From assembly GCF_031426495.1 (NCBI RefSeq), contig NZ_JANPLK010000013.1:1-64000 (forward strand): a DNA stretch of 64,000 nt. The letters are read 5' to 3'. Under the pieces are notes generated by a model. That model saw only the letters and a list, made by a program, of their open reading frames with translations. It was not told the origin of the DNA and did not search any database. This DNA comes from Gemmatimonas sp. Lineage in GTDB: Bacteria > Gemmatimonadota > Gemmatimonadetes > Gemmatimonadales > Gemmatimonadaceae. The translations under genes were made by a program, and so were the position numbers. Positions 1-7,983 of the stretch are shown here, in pieces. The stretch's first letter is position 1. Every line of letters begins with the position of its first letter.

Positions 1-1432
1 GCACCGACACCACCATCGTATCCGGCGTGGGCGTGGGCCCGCCGCTCAGCGCCACGCACACCAGCGCGCCATCCCCGCACGACACCCGGCTCAGCGCCCC
101 CAGCCCATTCCAGTGCAGCGCCAGGCTCCGCGCCGCATGCGGCACCAGCGTCCCCGTGCGGCGGCCCACGTAGCCGTAGCGCGTCAGCCCCGCCGGTTGG
201 TCGAGCGCCAGCCCCGGCACGTACACCACGCGCCCGAAGAACGGATTCGGATCTTCGCCATTGAGCAGCGGGAGTGCCGGCACGAACCGATCGTCGTTCT
301 GCACGCTGTCCGGCACCGACGTCGACTGCCCCGCGTAGCGGATCGGCACCTGGATCTCGGCCAGCTCCCGGTCCCCGTCCCACACCGTGCGCCGCCACGT
401 GCTCACATCGCACGCCACGGCCGTGGAGAAGAACAGCCCCACATCGCAGCGCCGGTCGGTCCGCACCCACACCCGCCGCCCGAACGCGTCGTAGCCGTAC
501 TCCTCGAACACCAACGTCCCCGGATCGAGCTCGAGATACGTGCGCGCATCCACCGCCCGCAGTCGCTCATCGGCGCCGTAGTACGCCATGCGATCGTCGT
601 GCTGGCGGGTGTCCGGGTGCTGATCGAATTGCACATTGCCCGACGCGTCGTACCGGTAGCGACGGTTCGCACCGACCGCCGTGAGGGAGTCGAGGCGCCC
701 CACGCCGGCGCGATACCGATAGCGGCGGGGGCGTTGCGTAAGTTGGTTGAACTGGCCGTTGATCCGCACCGAGTCGATGGTGTTGCTGGTGTCCGGGTTG
801 GCCATTGCGTCCATTTGGTACCGTTCGCGCGTGACGGTCTCCACCAGGCCACTCAGTTGTCGCATCCGGCTCGAGCGCAGGTGCCCCAGGCCCGAGTATT
901 CGAACTGCTGCTGCTCCTGGAACCCGAGCGCATCGGTCGTGGAGAGGCGCTTCCCGCGCGCATCGGTGCTGAATCGTGCCTGCCGGAAGAAGAGCCCACC
1001 GAACTGATTGAGCGTGTCGGCCGCCAGATACCCGCTCGCATCGTACGCCAAGCGCCGAATCCACGGCTGCACACCAGTCGCGTGCTGTAGCTGGACGACC
1101 TCGTCTCTGAGATTGTACAGACGGCTGTAATAGACCCCGAACTCGTCGATCACGGAACGAAGGCGGCCCGTCTCAGACACATACTCGTACTGATGGCGAC
1201 TGCCGGGCGCCGTCAGCTGTTCGGGCAAGAGAAGCAGTACGCGTCGGCCGTTTGCGTCGTATTTGAGCTGCAGCCCGTACCCCAGCAGCACGCCGGATGC
1301 TCCCCGAATGTACAGGCTATCAGTGTCGAGATCGCCACCGGGGAAGTAGCTGCGCACGACACGCGCATCGCGATTGACGGCGGTCCGCACGCGATCGAGC
1401 GCGTCGTATCCGAACTGGTCCAGTTCAAGGGG
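1..1432 (-). pseudogene. RHS/YD-repeat protein, 5'-truncated fragment running off the left edge
   Basis: A continuous open frame of about 477 codons reads on the minus strand with no ATG/GTG start at its right end; an in-frame TGA at 1433-1435 lies inside the adjacent REP palindrome. The translation carries repeated YD-type motifs (FGYDALDRV, LKYDANGRRV, LAYDASGYL, RYRYDASGN, YGYDAFGRRV). Near the left edge it has the RHS core-like string VWDGDRELAE followed by VVYVPGLALDQP, which usually precedes the variable toxin-bearing tip. That tip would lie outside the window. RHS proteins form a beta-cage shell around a polymorphic toxin or surface domain. The missing amino-terminal part and signal peptide suggest a broken or displaced copy (an RHS orphon). 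A frame that continues from a weak start cannot be excluded. Confidence 0.8.
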
Positions 1433-1472
1433 TCAGAGTCGTTGAAACGTGGCTATCAACGACTCTGTCCCC
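1429..1472. repeat. REP-like palindrome
   Basis: Two 17-nt arms, GGGGTCAGAGTCGTTGA (1429-1445) and TCAACGACTCTGTCCCC (1456-1472), are inverted with one mismatch around a 10-nt loop. The GGGGTCAGAGTC...GACTCTG(A/T)CCCC ends resemble REP sequences mobilised by REP-associated tyrosine (Y1) transposases. No such transposase lies in the window. The palindrome sits at the truncated start of the RHS frame and 40 nt before the thioredoxin-like gene. It may act as a transcription or mRNA-stability hairpin there. Confidence 0.7.
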
Positions 1473-1512
1473 ATGAACGGCCGTCAGCGAACCGTCGCGC
1501 TAAGTTCCCACC

Positions 1513-2079
1513 ATGGCGTTTCGCTACTCCTATCCGCCCCGGCTCAAGCGGCTGCTCGGCAGATTCCACTGGACCACGTGGCTCATGCTGGTCCTCGGTA
1601 TCTGGGCCCTGCCGCGCCTACTGCCGCATGTCGGTGCGCTCGTGAACGTCACCGCACGCGATCGCAGCACGCCCACCTTCGCCGTCCGCACGCTGGCCGA
1701 CTCGACGATCACATCGCAGTCACTCCGAGGACGAGTGGTGCTCGTGAACGTGTGGGCCACCTGGTGCACACCCTGCCGCGTAGAAATGCCACTGCTCGAG
1801 GCCACGTGGAACCGGCACAAGGCGGCCGGCCTCGTCGTCCTCGGTGCCTCGGTTGACCAAGGCGATCCGCAATCCGTGCGCGACTTCATCACCGAGCGCG
1901 GCATCAGCTATCCCATCGCCATCGTCGGCGCCGATGCGATCGCCGAGCTGGGTGGTGTGCGCGGCTATCCCACCTCGATCCTCATCGGCCGCGACGGCCG
2001 GGTACGACATCACGTGATGGGGCCGATCGGTCCGCTGACGCTGGAGCCGGCGATCCGGCGCGCGCTGACCGAGCAATGA
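1513..2079 (+). CDS. TlpA-like membrane-anchored thioredoxin family protein
   Basis: A 188-aa protein with an N-terminal hydrophobic anchor (about residues 21-38) followed by a redoxin/TlpA fold that should face the periplasm. The active site WCTPC (Cys85, Cys88) and the cis-proline loop GYPT (Pro153) are both present, so it should act as a thiol-disulfide reductase, for instance in cytochrome c maturation or periplasmic redox control. The length fits single-domain anchored TlpA/ResA proteins. It converges with the ABC exporter gene, whose stop lies 8 nt away. A REP-like palindrome lies just upstream, so its promoter may lie downstream of that hairpin. The exact partner protein cannot be told from sequence. 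Confidence 0.88.
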   Translation: MAFRYSYPPRLKRLLGRFHWTTWLMLVLGIWALPRLLPHVGALVNVTARDRSTPTFAVRTLADSTITSQSLRGRVVLVNVWATWCTPCRVEMPLLEATWNRHKAAGLVVLGASVDQGDPQSVRDFITERGISYPIAIVGADAIAELGGVRGYPTSILIGRDGRVRHHVMGPIGPLTLEPAIRRALTEQ

Positions 2080-2087
2080 CCGCGCCC

Positions 2088-3950
2088 CTACCGGTACCCC
2101 TGCGCCTGCAGCTCGAACAACTCCGCGTACCGCCCCTTCCGCGACAGCAGCTCCTCGTGCGTGCCCATCGAGTCCACCGTGCCTTCGTTGAGCACGAGAA
2201 TGCGATCGGCCATGCGCACACTTGAGAAACGATGCGAAATCAGCATGCTCGTACGCCCCGCGCTCAATGCCTTGAAGCGCTGAAACACCTCGAACTCCGC
2301 GCGCGCATCGAGCGCCGCCGTGGGTTCGTCGAGCACCAACAGCTGCGCGTCGCGCATGTACGCGCGGGCGATGGCCAGCTTTTGCCATTCCCCGCCTGAC
2401 AACTCCACGCCCGTAGAGAAGCGTTTGCCGATGGGCTGATCGTACGTAGCCGGCAACCGCGCGATCATCTCCGCCGCCAGGCTCTGGTCGGCCGACTGCA
2501 CGATGCGCGCTTTGTCCTCACGTTCATCAATGCGCCCCACGGCGATGTTCTCACCGGCGGTGAGACTGTAGCGCACGAAGTCCTGAAAGATCACGCCCAC
2601 GTTCGCGCGCAGCGCATCGAGGTCGTACTCACGCAGATCGTGTCCGTCCAACAGAATGCGTCCTTCGGTGGGCTCGTACAGGCGCGCCAACAGCTTCACG
2701 ATCGTGGTCTTGCCCGCACCGTTCTCGCCCACCAACGCTAAGGTTTCCCCGGCGTGCAGCGTGAACGACAAATGCCGAACGGCCCATCGCTCGGTACCGG
2801 GATACTGAAAACCCACGTCCTGAAACTCGAAGCCGATGGCGATCGGTTTCGGCACATCGCGTGGATTCTCCGGCGAGTGAATGCGCGACGTGATCGTGAA
2901 GAACGAGAATAGGTCATCGAGATACAGCGCTTGGCTCGCGGTGCTCGAGAATCCCACCAGCAAGCTCGCCAGCAAATCACCGAGCCGACGGAACGACCCG
3001 GCTAGGAACGTGAGATCGCCGATGCTGAACTGCCCGGTGAGCGTACGCCATGCGATGTACCCGTAGGCCGTGTAGTAGCCAGCGGTACCGATCGCGGTGA
3101 GCAGTCCCATCGTACTTTCGCGCTTGATCGCCAGCGCGCGATTGGCCCGGTACGTATCGAGCGAGATCTCACGGAAGCGCTCGATCAGAAAACGATTGAG
3201 GCCGAAGATTTTCACCTCCTTGGCCGTTTCCACGCTCGCACCCGTTTGCCGTAGATACTCCAGCAGCCGACGCTGCTGTGTGCGCGACCATTGCAGCGCG
3301 TACTCCAGCGCATTGAAGTGCGCTTCCCCCACGAACGCCGGCACCAACGCGACCAGCAACAGCACGATCAGCCACGGCGCATAGACCACGAGCCCGGCCG
3401 CGAAGCTGATGATGGTGATCAGCGTCTGTACCTGACCGAACACCTGCCCCATCACCCCCAGCCCCTGAAACGTCTGCGTGCGCGCGCGTTCCAGGCGGTC
3501 CTGTACCTCGCTGTCCTCGAACTGTTCGAGATCCAGCGTGGCCGAGTGCTCCATGAGGCGGATCGTGGTGCTGATCGAGAATTTGATGCCGAGAATGCGA
3601 TCCACCAGCGAACCGCTGCGCGAGAGCATATCCGCACCGATCGCCAGCGCGAACTCGAGCAGGATGAGTTGCATCGTGCGATCCAGCAGACCGCTGGCCA
3701 CCCAGGCACTCCACGTGTCGGGATGCCCCGGCAGCGCCGCCGTACGAATCACCTCGTCGATGATCAGCTTGCCCACGTACAGCGTGCTCACCGGCAGCAG
3801 CGAGCGAACGAGCCGGATGCTGATGGTCGCGATGGTGAGCGGCGCGCTGGTGCCCCACACCAGCAGGAACAGCGGCCCGACATGCCGGAGCGCGCCGAGC
3901 CGTTCGCGGAACGACTTGATCGGTGGTGGGGACTGTCTCGGACGCGCCAT
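2088..3950 (-). CDS. ABC transporter, fused permease and ATP-binding protein
   Basis: About 620 aa: an N-terminal six-helix ABC exporter domain (about 20-350) and a C-terminal nucleotide-binding domain. Visible motifs are Walker A GENGAGKTT, Q-loop IFQDFVRYS, signature LSGGEWQK, Walker B LLVLDEPTAALD and the H-loop SHRFS. These half-transporters work as homo- or heterodimers exporting lipids, peptides or drugs; the substrate is unknown. The motif spacing is complete, so it should be functional. I place the start at 3950 (reading MARPRQSPP), because the 12 codons upstream look like leader; the longer start at 3986 remains possible. It is convergent with the thioredoxin gene and divergent from the EEP lipoprotein gene, so the two share a ~60-nt promoter region. 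Confidence 0.9.
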   Translation of the reverse strand: MARPRQSPPPIKSFRERLGALRHVGPLFLLVWGTSAPLTIATISIRLVRSLLPVSTLYVGKLIIDEVIRTAALPGHPDTWSAWVASGLLDRTMQLILLEFALAIGADMLSRSGSLVDRILGIKFSISTTIRLMEHSATLDLEQFEDSEVQDRLERARTQTFQGLGVMGQVFGQVQTLITIISFAAGLVVYAPWLIVLLLVALVPAFVGEAHFNALEYALQWSRTQQRRLLEYLRQTGASVETAKEVKIFGLNRFLIERFREISLDTYRANRALAIKRESTMGLLTAIGTAGYYTAYGYIAWRTLTGQFSIGDLTFLAGSFRRLGDLLASLLVGFSSTASQALYLDDLFSFFTITSRIHSPENPRDVPKPIAIGFEFQDVGFQYPGTERWAVRHLSFTLHAGETLALVGENGAGKTTIVKLLARLYEPTEGRILLDGHDLREYDLDALRANVGVIFQDFVRYSLTAGENIAVGRIDEREDKARIVQSADQSLAAEMIARLPATYDQPIGKRFSTGVELSGGEWQKLAIARAYMRDAQLLVLDEPTAALDARAEFEVFQRFKALSAGRTSMLISHRFSSVRMADRILVLNEGTVDSMGTHEELLSRKGRYAELFELQAQGYR

Positions 3951-4012
3951 GCGGTGAATCTGGGTACGGGCGGGCAGCACGGCCATTGCGAGCAGGGGAT
4001 AATTTCCTTGCC

Positions 4013-5680
4013 ATGCGCCTCACGCTTTCAACTCTCGGTTCGCGCTTTGGCCACCGCCTCGTTGGGGTCGGTGCGATGGCCGCCCTTGCCGCCTGTGGCG
4101 CAGGAGGCGGGACGCGCACGGGCGCCATCCCTGGCCCCGCCGCCGCGCAAGTCCCGATCGAACTGGACGGGCGCGTTGACGACTGGGCCGGTGTTCCAAT
4201 GCTGTCGCAAGCCGCGCAACCGGACGGACCACTGCACGCGGCGTGGGCGACCGACGACGCCAAGTGGTTGTACCTGTCGTTCTCCGTGCGCGACACGGTG
4301 AGCAACTCCGCCATGCCGGGTACGCTGCATGTGCTCATCGACGCCGACGATAACACACAGACCGGCGGAAGCGTGTTCGATGCCGCGGGCGGTCTCACCG
4401 GCGTCGAGCTGTCGCTCGACATGTCACGTACCGACAAGCCGCAGGGCAATGGGATCGGCGCCGGCGCCGCGCTGCGTACAGTTGGCGCCGCTGCACTCGA
4501 CGCATACCGTAGCGCGTACGAGCTCGATGTGGTCGCGCTGCCCACGTGGAGCGCCACTCGCTTCGAGCTTCGGATCGCCCGCGGCGGCGCGTTCGATGGA
4601 TTTGGTCGGTTAGGGCGCGCGGTGCGTGTCCGCCTGGTGTTCGAAGCGACGAGTGGTGCCGTCTCAGCGCTTCCCGCCGCGCGGTATGTATTCGCCACGC
4701 CGCTCGACACCCGACCGCGGGCAAACCTCGTGTCGGCGATCCCGACGAAAGCCGCGGGCTCGGTGCGCGTGGTGCAGTGGAATGTGTCGGAGGGTTCGTT
4801 CCGCTCGCCGACCAATCACGCCAAGCTGTTAGCGGCGGTGGCACCCGATATCATTTTGCTGGACGAAGCGTACGCCGAGACGTCCGACTCCACCTTGGCG
4901 GACTTCTTCGCGCGCCCTGAACTGGCCGCACTGGGCCACTGGCGCTTCGTGTACTCGCGCACGGGCGGTCGACAGCACACCGTGGTTGCCACGCGCGATC
5001 GCGACATCCGTCAGGCGGCATCGATGGTGCGCGTGGAGTATCCATCCGGCGTGCTCGACAGCGTGCGCGCCACTGCACCGAGCGCCGCGCAGCATCTGTT
5101 CGACACCGAAGCGAAGGCCCAGCTGTCGAGTACGGGTGCATGGATCACGGTAGGCGGCATCGAGACGCTGTTCGTGCCACTCGACCTCCAAAGCGGCGGC
5201 TTCTTCGGCAATCCGCAGGATCAGTTGCGTGTACTGCAAAGCCGAGCGATCCGCGCGCACGTGCAGCGCGAGTTGGCGTCGGGTGCAACACAAGGTGCAA
5301 TACTAGGTGCAACACGAGGTGCAACACGCAGCGCGTTGGTGATTGCCGGCGACTTCAATGCGATCGGCTCCTACGAGTCGATTTACACCCTCCAGCAGGG
5401 CCTCGATGTCGACGGGTCCGACCTGACGCTCAGTGATTCCTGGCGACTCGGCGAGCGCACGCTGGTGTCGTGGACAGACCCGAAGGTCGGTCAGTTCCTT
5501 CCTGGCCGTCTCGATCTCACCCTGTACTCCGACGCGGCGTTCGAACGCACGGGTGGCTTTGCGTTCTCGAGTGTCGATCTCACGTCCGCATTCGCCGCCT
5601 CACTCGGCATCGCGCGCGAGACGTCGGCCGGGACCGCTGATCACCTGATCATGGTCACCGACCTCCGCGCCAGGCGATAG
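4013..5680 (+). CDS. Lipoprotein with CBM9-like domain and endonuclease/exonuclease/phosphatase domain
   Basis: 555 aa starting with a lipoprotein signal peptide ending LAAC (Cys28), so it is exported and lipid-anchored. Residues about 45-240 look like a family-9 carbohydrate-binding-like beta-sandwich (ELDGRVDDWAG, then a DADDNTQTGG loop). Residues about 245-555 match the endonuclease/exonuclease/phosphatase fold: VVQWNVSEG, LLDEAYAE, IAGDFNAIGS and the terminal ADHL supply the Asn, Glu, Asp-Asn and Asp-His residues expected for a metal-dependent phosphodiesterase. Possible substrates are extracellular nucleic acid, sphingomyelin-like lipid or inositol phosphate; the sequence does not decide. 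It carries an in-frame 12-nt minisatellite near its C-terminal third. The start at 4013 was chosen for its signal peptide over the longer frame from 3923. Confidence 0.85.
   Translation: MRLTLSTLGSRFGHRLVGVGAMAALAACGAGGGTRTGAIPGPAAAQVPIELDGRVDDWAGVPMLSQAAQPDGPLHAAWATDDAKWLYLSFSVRDTVSNSAMPGTLHVLIDADDNTQTGGSVFDAAGGLTGVELSLDMSRTDKPQGNGIGAGAALRTVGAAALDAYRSAYELDVVALPTWSATRFELRIARGGAFDGFGRLGRAVRVRLVFEATSGAVSALPAARYVFATPLDTRPRANLVSAIPTKAAGSVRVVQWNVSEGSFRSPTNHAKLLAAVAPDIILLDEAYAETSDSTLADFFARPELAALGHWRFVYSRTGGRQHTVVATRDRDIRQAASMVRVEYPSGVLDSVRATAPSAAQHLFDTEAKAQLSSTGAWITVGGIETLFVPLDLQSGGFFGNPQDQLRVLQSRAIRAHVQRELASGATQGAILGATRGATRSALVIAGDFNAIGSYESIYTLQQGLDVDGSDLTLSDSWRLGERTLVSWTDPKVGQFLPGRLDLTLYSDAAFERTGGFAFSSVDLTSAFAASLGIARETSAGTADHLIMVTDLRARR
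5282..5329 (+). repeat. Four tandem 12-bp repeats inside a coding region
   Basis: The unit GGTGCAACACRA (variants GGTGCAATACTA and GGTGCAACACGC) occurs four times in a row, in frame with the EEP lipoprotein, encoding Gly-Ala-Thr/Ile-X units. Copy-number change would add or remove four residues without shifting the frame. It lies in a loop before the catalytic GDFN motif. Confidence 0.85.
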
Positions 5681-5775
5681 ACTCGGCATCCAGGGCATAT
5701 CCCCCAGAACCCGCTATCTTTGAGGAACGCACGGGACGCGCCCGTGCCGAACCACGATGATCGGACGAGGCGGGT

Positions 5776-6048
5776 ATGTCGCGGGCGTTTCTGAGAGATG
5801 ATGCGGAGGGCGAAATGCCCCGCCGCAATTACCACCTGCCGGAGCGCACCGACGCGGGCTACGATCGAGCCTGTGCGCGGGCGCTGCTGGAAGCCGCGCG
5901 AGTGAACGAAACGCAGTTGGCCGAACGCGCCACCGGCTACTACTGGGGTGAACCGCTGCTCAAGCCGTTCGTCGAAGAGCTGCGTGTGGAAGCCGAGCAG
6001 CAGGGCGACGACCGTCTCGAACAGCTGGCCCGGCGTTTTCTGGCGTGA
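5776..6048 (+). CDS. Small conserved-looking hypothetical protein
   Basis: 90 aa, charged and likely helical, without signal peptide or membrane segment. The N-terminus MSRAFLRDDAEGEMP resembles the leader seen in some short GreA/GreB-family proteins, but the rest (ARALLEAARVNETQLAE, then ELRVEAEQQGDDRLEQ) does not contain a recognisable GreA C-terminal domain. I therefore do not assign a function. A TATCTT box 56 nt upstream and a 7-bp hairpin (5729-5747) lie in the leader. Codon usage matches its neighbours, supporting a real gene. Confidence 0.65.
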   Translation: MSRAFLRDDAEGEMPRRNYHLPERTDAGYDRACARALLEAARVNETQLAERATGYYWGEPLLKPFVEELRVEAEQQGDDRLEQLARRFLA

Positions 6049-6133
6049 TGCGCCATTCCGCGCCGTGATACGCGCGCCATCTCGTGGTAAGGCTGTTCGT
6101 CTTTCCCAAAAGAGAACTGCCTACCGCGGGTCT

Positions 6134-6197
6134 GCACGAATGACCGCGAATAAACAACAACACGAGGCCACTCGGGTTCATCCGCGGACATTCGTGC
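6134..6197. repeat. ATTCG-type inverted repeat in the 6049-6257 intergenic region
   Basis: GCACGAATGACCGCG (6134-6148) and CGCGGACATTCGTGC (6183-6197) form 15-bp arms with one mismatch around a 34-nt loop. A further ATTCGTGG follows at 6200. Nothing coding is visible in 6049-6257, which has lower GC than the neighbouring genes. Similar CCGCGAAT/ATTCGCGG strings recur at 63195-63258 and 63490-63506, so this may be a dispersed repeat family. It could also serve as the boundary between two convergent transcription units. Confidence 0.55.
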
Positions 6198-6257
6198 GAA
6201 TTCGTGGTGAAGTTGTTGATTGTTCGAACGTCAGTATCATCCAAACCGCCGGCTGCC

Positions 6258-6962
6258 TCACCCGCCGTGTCGCTCCAGCCACGCCATCGTTTCGTGCATT
6301 GCTTCGGCCCACTGCGCGGCGGTGGTCAAATGCCCGGCGCCTCGCATCGTGTGATGACGCTGCGGGGCGACGTGCGCCGAATCCGCAGCAATCGCGTCGT
6401 GCAGGCGAAACACCGCGTGCGGTGGCACACTCGCGTCGTGTTCGGCGGTGATGCTGAGCAGCGCGACGTCGCGGAAGGCGGACAGCACGTGATGCGCGCT
6501 GGTGTCGCGGGTCCATTCCGGAGAGCCGAGCAGCGCGACCACCGCACGCAGCGGCACGCCAGCTGATACCGCGCGATAGGCGAGGAACGCGCCCATCGAG
6601 ATCCCCACCAGTGAGACCCGCTCTCGGTCGACGCCGCACTCGGCCACCAACGCGTCGATCAACGTAGGCAGTTCGCGCACCGTTGCTTCCATCACGTCAA
6701 GCATCACCGGCAGCGCGCCATCCGCCGAGTGCTGAAGCCGTTCGGTCAGCGCGGCACTTGAGCGGGCCCCATGATCGACCGCATCGACGCCGACGGCGAC
6801 AAAGCCGAGAGCCGCGCAGCGTTCGAGTTCCGCCGCGTGAGCCAAAGCATCGGCACGGAAACCGTGCATCCAGAGCACCGCGGGACGCGTCTGGTCTGAC
6901 GACAGCACCGGCGCCGCGATCAGCAGCGGTACGCCGGCCAGCACCATCGCCCGCGATGTCAC
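6258..6962 (-). CDS. Alpha/beta hydrolase (dienelactone hydrolase/prolyl-oligopeptidase-like)
   Basis: 234 aa with a complete alpha/beta-hydrolase triad: oxyanion strand WMHGF, nucleophile elbow GISMG (Ser122), acid in ITAEHDASVP (Asp176) and GAGH (His211). The family hydrolyses esters, thioesters or peptides; the substrate is not evident. The N-terminal stretch is hydrophobic but reads more like the first beta-strand region than a clear export signal. It starts with GTG, whose GTGA overlaps the stop of the upstream DUF6174 lipoprotein gene by 4 nt, so the two are probably translationally coupled. Confidence 0.85.
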   Translation of the reverse strand: MTSRAMVLAGVPLLIAAPVLSSDQTRPAVLWMHGFRADALAHAAELERCAALGFVAVGVDAVDHGARSSAALTERLQHSADGALPVMLDVMEATVRELPTLIDALVAECGVDRERVSLVGISMGAFLAYRAVSAGVPLRAVVALLGSPEWTRDTSAHHVLSAFRDVALLSITAEHDASVPPHAVFRLHDAIAADSAHVAPQRHHTMRGAGHLTTAAQWAEAMHETMAWLERHGG

Positions 6963-7414
6963 GGCGAGATCGGCGTTACACTCGAGGTGATGTACGTGAC
7001 CTCATCGTCGATCGCGTCGCGGACGGGATCGAGACTCAACGTGGTGGGATAACCCAAGGCGGCATCGAATGCCATCGACTGAACCACGCCTGCGCGCGTG
7101 AGCCCCTGGCGCGCCTGCGCGAACAGCTGATCAACGGTGCGAAAGATCGTCAGCAAGGTCACCGACAGCGATTCTCCCGTGGTCACGTTCACGGCGCGCG
7201 TGACCGATCCCGCCGTAACCGTGACCTGAAACGTGGTCGAGCCGGTGACGCAGAAGCACAGCACGCGCTGCTGCATCGTATAGCTGTTCGATGTCGGGCG
7301 CGTGCTTTCCCACCGTCGCTGCGCGGCCGTCAGCCGCGCTTCCTCGGGACCGGTGGGATCGCTGCAGCCGCCAGCCAGCAGTAGGAGCCCGAGGAGCGCA
7401 ACGGCCAACCGCAT
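6959..7414 (-). CDS. DUF6174-type lipoprotein
   Basis: 151 aa with a short signal peptide and lipobox LAGGC (Cys17). The mature part has the pattern RWESTRPTSNSYTM followed by VLCFCV, then a V-x-V strand and a long acidic tail. A Tyr plus Cys-Phe-Cys arrangement is characteristic of DUF6174 proteins of unknown function. The start was set at 7414 because the upstream codons are non-signal-like and the ATG overlaps the preceding TAA by one base (TAATG). It is the middle gene of a three-gene minus-strand operon. Confidence 0.75.
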   Translation of the reverse strand: MRLAVALLGLLLLAGGCSDPTGPEEARLTAAQRRWESTRPTSNSYTMQQRVLCFCVTGSTTFQVTVTAGSVTRAVNVTTGESLSVTLLTIFRTVDQLFAQARQGLTRAGVVQSMAFDAALGYPTTLSLDPVRDAIDDEVTYITSSVTPISP

Positions 7415-7905
7415 TACGCCTTCGCCGCCTTCGCCGCGTCGAGGTGCGCCTGCATCCGCTTGCGGAATCGCTCGGAAATCAAGCGACCCATTTCCGTTTC
7501 CTTGGCCACCCACTCAGCGTTGCGGAACGCGATCGGGTTCATCGCCGCCCGATACTCGGCGAGCCACGGCTCGATGCGCGAGAAAATCAACAGCCCTTCG
7601 CCGTTGCTCTCCATCATGAAGTCGGCGTGCATGACGCCGTGACGCGCCATCGCGTACGTCATCTCCCAGTACGACGTGCACTGACGAAACGCCGCGTTGA
7701 GCGGATGATCACCCTTCGTTACGGCGATCACGTCCTCGAAGCTCGTGGGAAGAAACTTGGCGATCAACTGAGTGCGCGATTCGCGCATCACATCTTCGCG
7801 ACGGAGCTCGTACAGCTTGAGGACGAGTTCCGCATCATGATGGTCGGGATATTCCTTGAGGGCCACGGTCTGCTCGGCGAGCGGGGGAGATCGGCCAGCG
7901 CGCAT
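7414..7905 (-). CDS. Conserved-looking hypothetical protein
   Basis: About 163 aa, soluble, mostly helical, no signal peptide. Readable stretches are DAELVLKLYELRREDVMRES, SYWEMTYAMARHGVMHADFM and ISERFRKRMQAHLDAAKA, typical of an all-helical cytosolic protein. I recognise no enzyme motif. A GTG seven codons further upstream (7926) would give 170 aa. It is first in an operon with the DUF6174 lipoprotein (TAATG overlap) and the alpha/beta hydrolase. Confidence 0.7.
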   Translation of the reverse strand: MRAGRSPPLAEQTVALKEYPDHHDAELVLKLYELRREDVMRESRTQLIAKFLPTSFEDVIAVTKGDHPLNAAFRQCTSYWEMTYAMARHGVMHADFMMESNGEGLLIFSRIEPWLAEYRAAMNPIAFRNAEWVAKETEMGRLISERFRKRMQAHLDAAKAAKA

Positions 7906-7983
7906 GAGTGGCGCCCGGCGAGACACGGAGTATTGTCCGTCGCCAGAGGCTTGGCAAGCGAACGATCCGGTGAACGCCCGGAC

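Noticed and set aside
113..1090. A 325-codon plus-strand open frame
   Set aside because: Antisense to the RHS fragment; no recognisable motif, Arg/His/Pro-rich.
1429..1472. CRISPR repeat
   Set aside because: A single palindrome with no array or spacers; no cas genes.
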